Below are positions 16,525-24,757 of a stretch of DNA of 64,000 bases, piece after piece. The notes below the pieces were generated by a model, which saw nothing but the letters and a program-made list of their open reading frames with translations, was not told the origin of the DNA and searched no databases. Position 1 is the first letter of the stretch. Each line of letters starts with the position of its first letter. The stretch spans positions 186,001-250,000 of the forward strand of contig NZ_JABJRA010000004.1 of the NCBI RefSeq assembly GCF_013155365.1, written 5' to 3'. The DNA comes from Nocardioides sp. zg-DK7169. Lineage in GTDB: Bacteria; Actinomycetota; Actinomycetes; Propionibacteriales; Nocardioidaceae. The position numbers and the translations under genes are program-made.

Positions 16525-17502
16525 TCAGCCCAGCAGGGCGGCCACCGCGGCGTCGGAGGCGCCCAGTGCGTCGCGGTCGTGTGTGGCGCCGGAGACCAGC
16601 AGCTCGTCGGCGCGGGTCCGCTCGGCCAGCCCCTCGACGCGGCGGCGCACGGTCGCGGGCGAGCCGGCGGTGACGGCGTCGAGGCCCTGCTCCACCCGCT
16701 CGCGGAGCCGGCCGGCGCGGTCCTCGGCGAGCCGGTCGTGGATCGTCGCGACCGGCTCGAGGGCGTCGAAGACGCCGGTGCGCCGCGACTGCGCCATCGC
16801 CCAGACCTCCGGCAGCGCCAGCTCGCGGGCTTCCGCGTCGGTGTCGGCGACCAGCACGTCGAGGGCGACGGTCAGGTGCGGGCGGCTGCCGCGGTGCGGA
16901 CGGAAGTCCCGGCGGTACGCCGTGAGCAGGTCGCCCAGCTCGGGCCGCTCCAGCACCGGGCCGCCGAGGACGACGGGCAGGCCGAGCCCCGCCGCGACGG
17001 AGATGCCGTGACCGGTGGCGAGCACGAAGACGGGGACCTCCGAGTCGACCGCGGGGCGTGCGGTCACGGCCGCGGTGCGCTCCAGGTAGCCGCGCAGCTC
17101 GGCGAGGTCGTCGGCGAACGTGTCCGGCTCCTCCGCGGAGCGCCGCAGCGCGCGGCGTACCGGCTCGGTGAAGCCGAGGGAGCGCCCGACGCCGAGGTCG
17201 ACGCGGTCCGGGTGCAGCGCGGCGAGCATGAGGAACTGCTCGGCGACCACCAGTGGCTGGTGGTGGGGCAGCATCACCCCGCCCGAGCCGAGCCTGATCC
17301 GCGAGGTCCGGGCCCCGATGGCGGCCAGCAGCACGGCGGGGGAGCCGGAGGCGATGCCGGGCACGCCGTGGTGCTCGGCCACCCAGAAGCGGTGGTAGCC
17401 CAGCCGCTCCGCCGCCACCGCTCGCTCCACCGTCTGGGTCAGCGCAGCACCCTCGGGTTGGCCGGCGCGCGTACGGGAACGGTCGAGCAGGGAGAGCCTC
17501 AC
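16525..17502 (-). CDS. LLM-class flavin-dependent oxidoreductase
   Basis: A 325-residue luciferase-like monooxygenase family protein of the group with the N-terminal MRLSLLDRS and the FWVAEHHG segment near 40-47. LGSGGVMLPHHQPLVVAEQF near 74-93 is diagnostic of this subfamily. These enzymes use reduced flavin; the substrate cannot be told from sequence. The start is GTG at 17502, preceded only by a weak CAGG site. It converges on the CoA ligase gene with an 18-base gap that contains a small GAGCGG/CCGCTC hairpin. No flavin reductase lies nearby. Confidence 0.85.
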   Translation of the reverse strand: MRLSLLDRSRTRAGQPEGAALTQTVERAVAAERLGYHRFWVAEHHGVPGIASGSPAVLLAAIGARTSRIRLGSGGVMLPHHQPLVVAEQFLMLAALHPDRVDLGVGRSLGFTEPVRRALRRSAEEPDTFADDLAELRGYLERTAAVTARPAVDSEVPVFVLATGHGISVAAGLGLPVVLGGPVLERPELGDLLTAYRRDFRPHRGSRPHLTVALDVLVADTDAEARELALPEVWAMAQSRRTGVFDALEPVATIHDRLAEDRAGRLRERVEQGLDAVTAGSPATVRRRVEGLAERTRADELLVSGATHDRDALGASDAAVAALLG

Positions 17503-17598
17503 GCCTGTGCGAACGCGCCGCCCGCCCTCAGCCTTCCCGCTGAAGTCTCACGTCCCGTGGGTGCGCCTGTCCAAACCCCTCGGCGGCGGCAGCCCGCC

Positions 17599-18450
17599 TC
17601 ACGACGAGCGCGGCCCGACCGGCACCACCGCCACCGTCGAGTGCGCGCGCTCGATCACGGCGGTGGCGATGGAGCCGGTGAGCAGCCGCTGCAGCGATGT
17701 CTTGGGGTGGCGGCCGACGACGATCATGTCGCACCACCCGGCATCGCGCGGGCTGAGCGCCTCGTCGGCGAGGCCGTGCTTGAGCAGGAGGCTGACCGGG
17801 ACGTCGGGGTACCGCGTGGCGACCTCCGCCATCCACGACGACAGGGTGGCGCGCAGGTCCGCGAGGTCGGGACCGCCGTCGCCCCCGCGTTCCCCGCGGT
17901 CGTGCTGGGCCAGTGCGGTCGTCGCGTCCCAGTAGGAGTGCAGGACGGTCAGCGGCAGGTCGCGCAGCGAGGCCTGGCGGAAGGCGAACTCCAGCACCGG
18001 GAGCGACTCGGGCGTCCCGTCGGCGCCGACCACGACCCCGGCCTCGGTGGGACCGACGTTCGCGGGCCGGCACACGACCACGGGGCAGGTCGCGTGCGCG
18101 CTCACCGCGGTGCTGACCGAGCCCAGCAGCATGCTGCGGACGGTGCCGCGACCCCGCGACCCGACGACCAGCAGGTGCGCGTGAGCGGAGGCGTCGATCA
18201 GCACCTGCCGCGGGTCGCCGGACGCAGCCGACGCGACCACCGTCAGCTGCGGGTCCAGCCGCCGTGCGGCCGCCGCGGCTCGCTCGGCCAGCTCGCCGCT
18301 CTGCTCGCCGGCCGAGACCACGGCGAGCCGCAGTCCCTCGAGCGCGGCCTGGTCGACCGCCCACGGGACGGCCCGCTCGGCGTCCTCGGAGCCGTCGACG
18401 GCCACGACGATGCTGCCGCGAAGGTGGGCGGGGTCCAGTGAACGGTCCAT
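17599..18450 (-). CDS. Tandem-domain universal stress protein
   Basis: A 283-residue protein with two UspA domains. Domain 1 begins IVVAVDGSEDAERAV near residue 11 and ends with GSRGRGTVRSMLLGS, an exact G-2x-G-9x-G-S ATP-binding motif. Domain 2 begins VVVGADGTPES near 155 and ends GRHPKTSLQRLLTGS, where the second glycine is proline, so its ATP site is probably impaired. The ATG at 18450 is preferred: the 42 codons upstream look unlike this family, and AATCCT seven bases before the ATG could be a -10 of a leaderless transcript. Such tandem proteins are usually induced by hypoxia or stationary phase in actinobacteria. Confidence 0.88.
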   Translation of the reverse strand: MDRSLDPAHLRGSIVVAVDGSEDAERAVPWAVDQAALEGLRLAVVSAGEQSGELAERAAAAARRLDPQLTVVASAASGDPRQVLIDASAHAHLLVVGSRGRGTVRSMLLGSVSTAVSAHATCPVVVCRPANVGPTEAGVVVGADGTPESLPVLEFAFRQASLRDLPLTVLHSYWDATTALAQHDRGERGGDGGPDLADLRATLSSWMAEVATRYPDVPVSLLLKHGLADEALSPRDAGWCDMIVVGRHPKTSLQRLLTGSIATAVIERAHSTVAVVPVGPRSS

Positions 18451-18534
18451 GTCCGCGAGGATTGCGCGTCGGCGCGCCGTACGACACGGCACAAGGGCTC
18501 TCGGGGCGGTGACGATCGGCCCTCGGGGCGACGG

Positions 18535-19152
18535 CTACCGCTCGGTCGCCGACCGCCGGGCGCGGCTGCGCCACCACCAGGCCAGGGCCGCCACGAGCAC
18601 GACCCCGGCGATGATGTCGCCGCCGATGCCCAGGTCGTGGGCGAGCGCGCGGTACGACGCCCCGACCAGGTACCCGGCCACCGCGATGGTCGTGGCCCAC
18701 AGCGAGCCGCCGAGCACGTTCGCGACCGTGAAGCGCGGCTGGGCCATCCCGCTGGTGCCGGCGACGCCGGGGACGATCGCGCGCAGGACGGCGACCCACC
18801 GGCCGGCCGCCACGGCCACGGCGCCGCGCCGGCGCACCAGCTCCAGGGCGCGGTCGAGGTCCCCGGAGCGGCGTACGAACGCGGGGAGGTGGTCCACCAG
18901 CCGGCCGCCGTAGCGCCGCCCGAGCAGGAACCCGACCTGGTCGCCGACCGCGGCACCGCTCGCCGCGGCGAGCACGACCGCCCACAGCGGCACCCCGCCC
19001 CCGTGGGCGATCACGCCACCGAGCAGGACGGCCGTCTCGCCGGGGATGAACACCCCGACCATCAGCGAGGCCTCGGCGGCCGGCAGCGCGAAGACGATCA
19101 GCAGCACCAGCCAGGGCGGCAGACCCACGAGTACGTCGAGCAGCGTGCCCAC
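18535..19152 (-). CDS. DedA/VTT-domain membrane protein
   Basis: A 205-residue integral membrane protein of the DedA (SNARE-associated, VTT) family. VFIPGET near 33 and GRWVAVLRAIVPGVAG near 112 are the two family signatures, flanked by four to five hydrophobic segments. DedA proteins act in lipid recycling and membrane homeostasis. The GTG at 19152 is chosen because GGGAGGAC lies about five bases upstream; the longer frame has no ribosome site. It is followed on the same strand by the universal stress protein after 84 bases. Confidence 0.88.
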   Translation of the reverse strand: MGTLLDVLVGLPPWLVLLIVFALPAAEASLMVGVFIPGETAVLLGGVIAHGGGVPLWAVVLAAASGAAVGDQVGFLLGRRYGGRLVDHLPAFVRRSGDLDRALELVRRRGAVAVAAGRWVAVLRAIVPGVAGTSGMAQPRFTVANVLGGSLWATTIAVAGYLVGASYRALAHDLGIGGDIIAGVVLVAALAWWWRSRARRSATER

Positions 19153-19287
19153 ACGTCCTCCCGGCGGTTGCCGTGCCCTCTCGTCCAGGGTCGTCCCAAG
19201 CCGCCGATTCAACTCCACCGGGGGACGGAGCGGCAGGGGCATCCGGCCCGGGTCAGGGGGCGGTCGCCGCTGCCGGCGCCACCGGGG

Positions 19288-19491
19288 TCAGCGGAAGGCG
19301 GGCCCGCTCCCGACGCCGAGGCGGCGCAGGACCGTGGCGGCCGGGCAGAAGCCGGTGAGGCTCGACTGGAGCAGGTTGAGCCCGACGAAGGCCGTCAGGA
19401 GCAGCCACCAGGTGGAGACGGTGGCGGCGAGCAGGGCGCTGATCAGCGTCACGGTGCCCGCGATCAGCAGGACGGCACGGTCGAGGTTCAC
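19288..19491 (-). CDS. DUF2892 small membrane protein (YgaP-like)
   Basis: A 67-residue protein with two hydrophobic segments, LLIAGTVTLISALLAATV and WWLLLTAFVGLNLLQ, then TGFCPAATVLRRLGV. The short helix followed by TGFCP is typical of DUF2892, the membrane part of YgaP-type rhodaneses, often found with sulfur-transfer or persulfide-sensing genes. Its GTG overlaps the stop of the preceding 55-residue Cys-rich gene by GTGA, so the two are coupled. A CsoR/CstR-like palindrome lies upstream of the pair. Confidence 0.82.
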   Translation of the reverse strand: MNLDRAVLLIAGTVTLISALLAATVSTWWLLLTAFVGLNLLQSSLTGFCPAATVLRRLGVGSGPAFR

Positions 19492-19655
19492 GCCTTGCGA
19501 CCGAAGATCCGGCCCAGCAGGCCGGTGCGGGCCTCCTGGGGGTGGCCGGCGCACCGGTCGGCGCGCGGGACCCGGGCCATGACCTGGTCGACGTGCTGGC
19601 CGCAGCCAGCCCAGGTGGTCTTGCCGCACTTCTTGCAGGTCGCTGCTCGGCACAT
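19488..19655 (-). CDS. Small cysteine-rich protein, 55 residues
   Basis: An ORF below the usual length cut-off encoding 55 residues. It begins MCRAATCKKCGKTTWAGCG, followed by QHVDQVMARVPRADRCAG and a basic tail ending GRIFGRKA. Five cysteines and a histidine in the first 37 residues suggest a treble-clef or similar metal- or sulfur-binding knuckle. Similar short CxxCGKTTWAGCGxH proteins are known as unnamed small proteins in bacteria. The coding frame is supported by its GTGA overlap with the DUF2892 gene and by the motif. The operator-like palindrome at 19703-19764 stands just upstream, so metal or sulfane-sulfur control is plausible. Confidence 0.75.
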   Translation of the reverse strand: MCRAATCKKCGKTTWAGCGQHVDQVMARVPRADRCAGHPQEARTGLLGRIFGRKA

Positions 19656-19702
19656 CGTGGTGATCCGTTCTTGGTTCGGGAGCGAGTCGCGGGGGAGAGA
19701 GG

Positions 19703-19764
19703 GGACCTAACCCCCGTGGGGGATGCGACTCACGGGCAGCCTAACCCCCTGGGGGGTTAGGTCC
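19703..19764. promoter_or_regulatory. CsoR/CstR-like operator pair
   Basis: Two copies of CCTAACCCCC (19706-19715 and 19740-19749) occur 34 bases apart. The second forms a palindrome with GGGGGTTAGG (19752-19761) around TG. GGACCTAACCCCC (19703-19715) is also an exact inverted repeat of 19752-19764. C5-n2-G5 cores flanked by TA steps are typical of CsoR-family (copper or persulfide) operators. The site is upstream of the Cys-rich/DUF2892 gene pair. No CsoR-type gene is in the window. Confidence 0.6.
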
Positions 19765-19789
19765 ACAAACTGGCGAGGGCCGTCGTTGC

Positions 19790-21112
19790 TCAGCCGGCCA
19801 TCGCCCCGACCGGCGCGGGCGAGAACCCCGGGAAGACCGCGGAGGTGGAGCGCCCGAACCGGGTGCGCACGACCTCGGCCAGCACGCTGCGGTAGTCGGT
19901 GGTGACCAGCAGGTCGGCGTCGCTTCCCAGCGTCAGTCCCGGCCAGGTGCCGTGGACGCGCCCGCCGAGCACCCCGGCGCCGGCGAGCAGCATCGCGTTG
20001 CCGTACCCGTGGTCCAGCCCCATGCTGCTGTTCTCCTCGGTGCGCCGGCCGAACTCGCTGAGCACCACCACCGTCGTGCGGTCCAGGTGCGGGCCGAGGT
20101 CGGCGAGGAAGGCGGCGAGCGCCTCGCCGAGCTCGGTCGCCAGGGTCCGCATGTCGCCGGACTCCACCGTGCCGAGGTCGGCGTGCATGTCCCAGCCCCC
20201 GTGGTCGACGGTGACGACCTGGGCGCCGACGCCCGCGCGGATGGTGCGTGAGGCGAACGAGAGCGCCTTGCCCAGGAAGGTGCCCGGGAAGGTGACGCTG
20301 GACGCCGCCGACGTCGCGGGGACGAACGCGTCCACCAATCCCGGGACGGAGCGGGCGGAGGCGACCAGGGGCGCCAGGTCCGCGCCGCCGTCGGCGCCCC
20401 ACGCCGAGCGGAGCGACCTGCGCCGCGCCGTACGGCTCACGACGCCGTCGGCGGCCAGCCGCACCGAGCCGGGGTCCGGCACCGACAGCGACGGCTCGGG
20501 ACCGGCGAGCGAGGAGGGCGGCACTGCTCCGCCCATGTGGACCGCCTGGAGCGGGGACCGTACGCCGTCCAGGCCGATCAGCCGGTTGAGCCAGCCCACT
20601 CGCAGCGAGGAGGTGGGGTCGGCGTCCTCGACCTCCTCCATCGCGGCGAAGTGCGAGCGGTTGCGTGCGGGCAGCCCGGCGGCGTGGACCGCCGCGACGC
20701 GGCCGGAGCGCCACCAGTCCGCGAGCGGGGCCAGCGCCGGGTGCAGCCCGAACATCTCGTCGGCGACGAGCAGCCGGTCCGCGGGGACCGCGAGCCGCGG
20801 CCGCGCCCGGTAGTACGCCGGGTCGCCGTGCGGCACCACCAGGCTCAGCCCGTCGGCGCCGCCGCGCAGCGAGAGCACGAGCAGCACCGGTGCCCCCGAG
20901 GACGAGGCGGCCGGTGCCGCGGTCGCGGCCTGGGCCCGGACATGGGTGTCGCCGAAGACGGCGGTGAACGCCCCGGCGGCACCGGCCGTGGAGAGCAGGG
21001 AACGGCGCGAGAGGGTCCAGTCGGTCATCTCGGCGCACGCGGGGTCGCTGCACCGGGTCGCCTGGGCGGGCTGGGCCTGCGGGGTCGGGGGAGTGGAGGG
21101 GGTCGAGGCCAT
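19790..21112 (-). CDS. DUF1501 family secreted protein with Tat signal
   Basis: A 440-residue DUF1501 protein, a family related to sulfatase/alkaline-phosphatase folds and of unknown function. A twin-arginine signal TLSRRSLLSTAGAAGAF lies at about 33-49, and VLLVLSLRGGADGLSLVVPHG near 78 begins the mature domain. TVVVLSEFGRRTEENSS and DHGYGNAMLLAG are typical later motifs. The ATG at 21112 has GAGGAG seven bases upstream; a later ATG (MTDWTLS) would give a more usual Tat signal length and is a real alternative. It follows the DUF1800 gene by 10 bases; the two families occur together in many phyla. Confidence 0.88.
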   Translation of the reverse strand: MASTPSTPPTPQAQPAQATRCSDPACAEMTDWTLSRRSLLSTAGAAGAFTAVFGDTHVRAQAATAAPAASSSGAPVLLVLSLRGGADGLSLVVPHGDPAYYRARPRLAVPADRLLVADEMFGLHPALAPLADWWRSGRVAAVHAAGLPARNRSHFAAMEEVEDADPTSSLRVGWLNRLIGLDGVRSPLQAVHMGGAVPPSSLAGPEPSLSVPDPGSVRLAADGVVSRTARRRSLRSAWGADGGADLAPLVASARSVPGLVDAFVPATSAASSVTFPGTFLGKALSFASRTIRAGVGAQVVTVDHGGWDMHADLGTVESGDMRTLATELGEALAAFLADLGPHLDRTTVVVLSEFGRRTEENSSMGLDHGYGNAMLLAGAGVLGGRVHGTWPGLTLGSDADLLVTTDYRSVLAEVVRTRFGRSTSAVFPGFSPAPVGAMAG

Positions 21113-21122
21113 CTGCTGCTCC

Positions 21123-22646
21123 TCAGCGGGTCAGGTGGTCGGGGGTGTCGAGGAGCGCGGTGAGCAGCACCGGCAGGTGGCGGCGCACCACGGGGTGCGT
21201 GCGGGTGATCCGGGCGCCGGGCTTCACGTCGACCGCGTGGCAGGCGGTCTTGAGCAGCCGGCTGGTGGAGGGCCGCCCGAGCATGGTGCGGCACAGGTGG
21301 TCGACGAACTCGGCCATCGTGAGGCGCTTCGCCGGCAGCCACTCCTCGGGCGCGCGCAGGCCGGCCCCGGTCGCCGGCCACCAACCGCCGGTCATCCGGT
21401 AGTGCACGTGGTAGGACGCCAGCATCCGGTTCGGGGTGGACCAGGCGTCGTTCGTGACGGGTGGCCCGTCCGGGCGCGGCCAGGCGTGGGTGCCGTCGCC
21501 GAGGTGGTAGCACTGCCACACGATCTCGTTGGCGGCGTCGCTGTCACGGGTGGGCCTCTTCGGCGTCGCCCCGAGGGCACGGTAGGTCGCCACGACGTCC
21601 TCGCCGGGGGTGCGCACCTTGGGCCGGCTGGCGCGGGTGAACTCGCCCGCCTCGACCATCGTGGTGAGCACCGCGGCGATGTCGCCGCCGGTGCGGCGCC
21701 AGGTCCGGGTCATCTTCGCCACCAGCGTCGCGGGCGGCGCGTCGGCGACGAACTTGGTCGCCAGCTTGCGGCAGATCCGGTCCGCGGTCGCCGGGTGGGA
21801 GGCCAGGTGGTCGGTGTAGCGCCGGGTCAGCGCGCGGCCGTCCGGGTCGGCGTTGGCGTCGCTGAAGCCCATCACCCGCACCGGCCCGGTCCAGTGGTCG
21901 GCCGGGCGGTAGTCGGTCGCCCAGGTCGTCCACGACACCACCCGCCAGCCGGTGAGGATCCGCGCGGACGCCTTCACGTCGTCCTCGGTGTAGTGGCCAC
22001 GGCCCACCGTGTGCAGCTCGAGCAGCTCGCGCCCGAGGTTCTCGTTGGGCGCCATCCGGGTGGACTCGGCGTTGTCGAGGAACATGCCCATCGCCGGGTG
22101 CGTGGTGGTGGCGAACAACAGGTCGGCGAAGGAGCCGAGCGCGTGCCTGCGGATGGTGTCGCCGTAGTCGCGACGGAAGCCGAAGACCCCGTCGCCGTTG
22201 ATCGGCACGTGGAAGTGGCTCTCCCAGAACTCCGTCATCACCTCCAGCACCTGGCGCCGGGTGAGCACCCGCCGGCACAGCAGCTGGCGCTGGTAGTGGT
22301 TCATCACCACGCCGGTGTGCTCGGTCCCGTCGTTGCTGCGCCGGGTCAGCGTGACCGGGTCGTAGGACAGGCTCGGCCACCAGCCCGGCACCCGGTCGGC
22401 GGCGGCGTCGGCGATCGCCTGCGGGCGCAGCTGGGCACGGAACCAGGCGCGGCCGCCGCCGGCGCGGCGTACCTCGCGGGCCAGTGCCGGGGTGATGCCG
22501 TAGGAGAACCGGGAGGCGATCAGCCGGTCCTCGCCGGACAGCACGGGCGAGGCCGGGCGGTACGTCGCGGGAGCCCAGCGGGCCCGCTTCGCGGTCGTCT
22601 CGGTCGGGTGGTGGCGCGCGGCGGCGAGCGGGTGGGGCACGGTCAC
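21123..22646 (-). CDS. DUF1800 family protein
   Basis: A 507-residue DUF1800 protein. FSYGITPALAREVRRAGG near 48, NHYQRQLLCRRVLTRRQVLEVMTEFWESHFHV (about 117-148) and NENLGRELLELHTVG near 200 are family landmarks; the last is nearly invariant. Function is unknown, but its co-occurrence with DUF1501 and with secreted or surface proteins is well established. The GTG at 22646 lacks a good ribosome site, so the exact start is unsure. It is the first gene of a two-gene unit with DUF1501. Confidence 0.87.
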   Translation of the reverse strand: MTVPHPLAAARHHPTETTAKRARWAPATYRPASPVLSGEDRLIASRFSYGITPALAREVRRAGGGRAWFRAQLRPQAIADAAADRVPGWWPSLSYDPVTLTRRSNDGTEHTGVVMNHYQRQLLCRRVLTRRQVLEVMTEFWESHFHVPINGDGVFGFRRDYGDTIRRHALGSFADLLFATTTHPAMGMFLDNAESTRMAPNENLGRELLELHTVGRGHYTEDDVKASARILTGWRVVSWTTWATDYRPADHWTGPVRVMGFSDANADPDGRALTRRYTDHLASHPATADRICRKLATKFVADAPPATLVAKMTRTWRRTGGDIAAVLTTMVEAGEFTRASRPKVRTPGEDVVATYRALGATPKRPTRDSDAANEIVWQCYHLGDGTHAWPRPDGPPVTNDAWSTPNRMLASYHVHYRMTGGWWPATGAGLRAPEEWLPAKRLTMAEFVDHLCRTMLGRPSTSRLLKTACHAVDVKPGARITRTHPVVRRHLPVLLTALLDTPDHLTR

Positions 22647-22952
22647 TCTCAGGGGACGGGGAAGCGGGCCGACAGCCGACCCCCGTCATGACCGTCGCCG
22701 AGAATTGTCCGGTGCCGCGCTGCGCTGGCGAGCGCCGGCCCGTCGGCGGGTGCCGACCCGCGCGAGGTCCGTCACCTCCGCGCAACCGGACCCCGCTGCA
22801 CTTCGGCGCAGCGATCACGCCGGGACGTGCACGTTCCCCACGTCCTCCGCGTGGGCGACGCCGATCTGCGCGCGAACGTCGACGTGGCCTGCGAACGACT
22901 GTCGAGACGCTCGCCGGCTGACGACCGGCCGGCCCATCGGTGTCGGTGCGGG
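22647..22952. other. 306-base gap, no gene recognised
   Basis: This gap lies upstream of the minus-strand DUF1800 gene and downstream of an alcohol dehydrogenase gene. Open frames here have no ribosome site or family features. It probably carries the DUF1800/DUF1501 promoter, but no convincing -35/-10 or palindrome was found. Confidence 0.6.
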
Positions 22953-23987
22953 TCAGGGGACGACGACGGCCCGCCCGCGCAGCGTCCGGGCGTGCATGCG
23001 CTCGTAGATCGTCGGCGCATCGTCGAGGCTGAACGTCTCGGTCTCGACCCGGATCGCGCCGGAGCGGGCCAGGGCGAGGACCTCGTGCAGCTCGGGGATC
23101 GTGCCCCAGTACGGCGCCCGCACGCGCACGTTGTAGGGCAGCGTCAGCATCCCGACCGGTACGGCGCCGTCGCCGACGCCGACCACGACGATCTCGCTCT
23201 GCGCGTGCACCATCCGCGCCGCCAGCGCGGTGCTCGCCTGCATCCCGACGAAGTCGAGGACGGCGTCGGCCATGCGGCCACCGGTGACCTCGCGGACCGC
23301 CTCGATGGCGGAGTCGTCGGAGGTGAAGGCGTGGTCGGCGCCGACCTCCCGGGCGAAGGCGAGCTTGTCCTCGCCGAGGTCGAGCGCGACGATCCGGCTG
23401 GAGCTGAGCGCCTTGAGCATCTGGATCCCGAGGTGGCCCAGGCCGCCCGCGCCGATGACGACCGCGGTGGTGCCCGGGACCAGCGTGGGCAGCACCGGCT
23501 TGATCGCGTGGTACGGCGTGAGGCCCGCGTCGGTCAGCGGCGCGGCCGCCACCGGGTCGAGCCCCTGGAGCGGAACCAGGTGCCGGGCGTCGTCCACGAG
23601 CAGGTACTCCGCCATCGCGCCCGGGTTGCCGAGGCCCGGCGGGCGGATGCCGAGCTCGCTCGCGCGCTCGCAGTACTGCTCGGCCCCCGTCGTACACGTG
23701 CGGCAGCGCCCGCAGCCCCACCCGCCGTACACCGCGACCTCCTCGCCGACCTCGACGCCGGAGGCGTCCGGGCCCAGCTCGACGACGACGCCCACGCCCT
23801 CGTGCCCGAGGGTGAGCGGGAGCGGCATGCTCAGCGCCTCGGACGGCAGGCCCATCAGGAACTCGTCGGAGTGGCACGCGCCCGCGGCCAGGACCTTGAT
23901 CAGCACCTGCCCGCCCGTCGGCGTCGGTGTCGGCACCTCCCGCACCTCAGGGGGCTGGCCGGGCGCGACGTACTGCAGGGCCCTCAT
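22953..23987 (-). CDS. Zinc-dependent alcohol dehydrogenase (MDR family)
   Basis: A 344-residue medium-chain dehydrogenase. GACHSDEF and GHEGVG supply catalytic zinc ligands, CGRCRTCTTGAEQYC has the four structural cysteines, and VIGAGGLGHLGIQML is the NAD(P)-binding motif. The order of motifs fits NAD(P)-dependent alcohol dehydrogenases acting on a range of alcohols. AGGA lies six bases before the ATG at 23987; the frame continues upstream but as a shadow of the opposite strand. It stands alone, divergent from the TrmL-like gene. Confidence 0.9.
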   Translation of the reverse strand: MRALQYVAPGQPPEVREVPTPTPTGGQVLIKVLAAGACHSDEFLMGLPSEALSMPLPLTLGHEGVGVVVELGPDASGVEVGEEVAVYGGWGCGRCRTCTTGAEQYCERASELGIRPPGLGNPGAMAEYLLVDDARHLVPLQGLDPVAAAPLTDAGLTPYHAIKPVLPTLVPGTTAVVIGAGGLGHLGIQMLKALSSSRIVALDLGEDKLAFAREVGADHAFTSDDSAIEAVREVTGGRMADAVLDFVGMQASTALAARMVHAQSEIVVVGVGDGAVPVGMLTLPYNVRVRAPYWGTIPELHEVLALARSGAIRVETETFSLDDAPTIYERMHARTLRGRAVVVP

Positions 23988-24124
23988 CTGTCGTCCTACC
24001 TTCGCCGGTGGAGCTCGTCGGATGGTGCGGGATGTCGCGGCTAGGGCGGCGGCGCGGGTCGTCAACGCGCTTGTCCCACTGGCCGCGCCGGCTGCGGGCC
24101 GGCTCGGTCGAGATACCGTCAGGC

Positions 24125-24595
24125 GTGTTCCACGTGATGTTCCTCGAGCCCCGCATCCCTCCCAACACCGGGAACGCGATCCGGATGGTGGCCGCCACCG
24201 GCGCCACCCTGCACCTCGTCGAGCCGCTCGGCTTCGACCTGTCGGAGCCGAAGCTGAGGCGCGCTGGGCTCGACTACCACGACCTGGCCTCGGTGGTCGT
24301 GCACCCCGACCTCGAGACCGCGCTGGCCGGCGAGGCGCTCGCGGCCTCACGGGTCTTCGCCTTCACCGCGCACGCGACCCGCTGGCACTCCGACGTCGCG
24401 TTCGAGCCCGGCGACGTCCTCCTCTTCGGCCCCGAGCCGACCGGGCTCCCGGACGAGGTCCTGGCCCACCCCCGCGTCACCGACCGCCTCCGCATCCCGA
24501 TGGTCCCCGGCCGCCGGTCGCTGAACCTGTCCAACTCCGCCGCCGTGGTGACCTACGAGGCGTGGCGCCAGCACGGGTTCCCCGGCGCTCAGTAG
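24125..24595 (+). CDS. trmL: tRNA (cytidine(34)-2'-O)-methyltransferase
   Basis: A 156-residue SPOUT-class RNA methyltransferase. The N-terminus FHVMFLEPRIPPNTGNAIR matches the TrmL family, and LLFGPEPTGLP near 100 and IPMVPGRRSLNLSNSAAVV near 128 form the deep trefoil knot that binds S-adenosylmethionine. TrmL methylates the wobble ribose of tRNA-Leu. GTG at 24125 gives the exact family N-terminus; TACCGT five bases upstream resembles a -10 placed for a leaderless or near-leaderless transcript. Length is normal. Confidence 0.9.
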   Translation: MFHVMFLEPRIPPNTGNAIRMVAATGATLHLVEPLGFDLSEPKLRRAGLDYHDLASVVVHPDLETALAGEALAASRVFAFTAHATRWHSDVAFEPGDVLLFGPEPTGLPDEVLAHPRVTDRLRIPMVPGRRSLNLSNSAAVVTYEAWRQHGFPGAQ

Positions 24596-24757
24596 CCGTA
24601 CGGCGGGGCGGCTCGTAGTCACCAGGTCGTCCGGTCACCCGGTCGCCCGGGGGAGTCGGAGGTCCGTGCGGACCCGGCCTTTGGCCCTGCCGTACGCCGA
24701 GACGCGGGCCGAGTCTGGGTGCTGATGAGTGACCCCGGGACCGCGAAGGGAACGACC

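Noticed and set aside
22688..22921. 77-codon plus-strand ORF in the DUF1800 upstream gap
   Set aside because: No ribosome site, no -10 at leaderless spacing and a low-complexity Arg/Pro composition.
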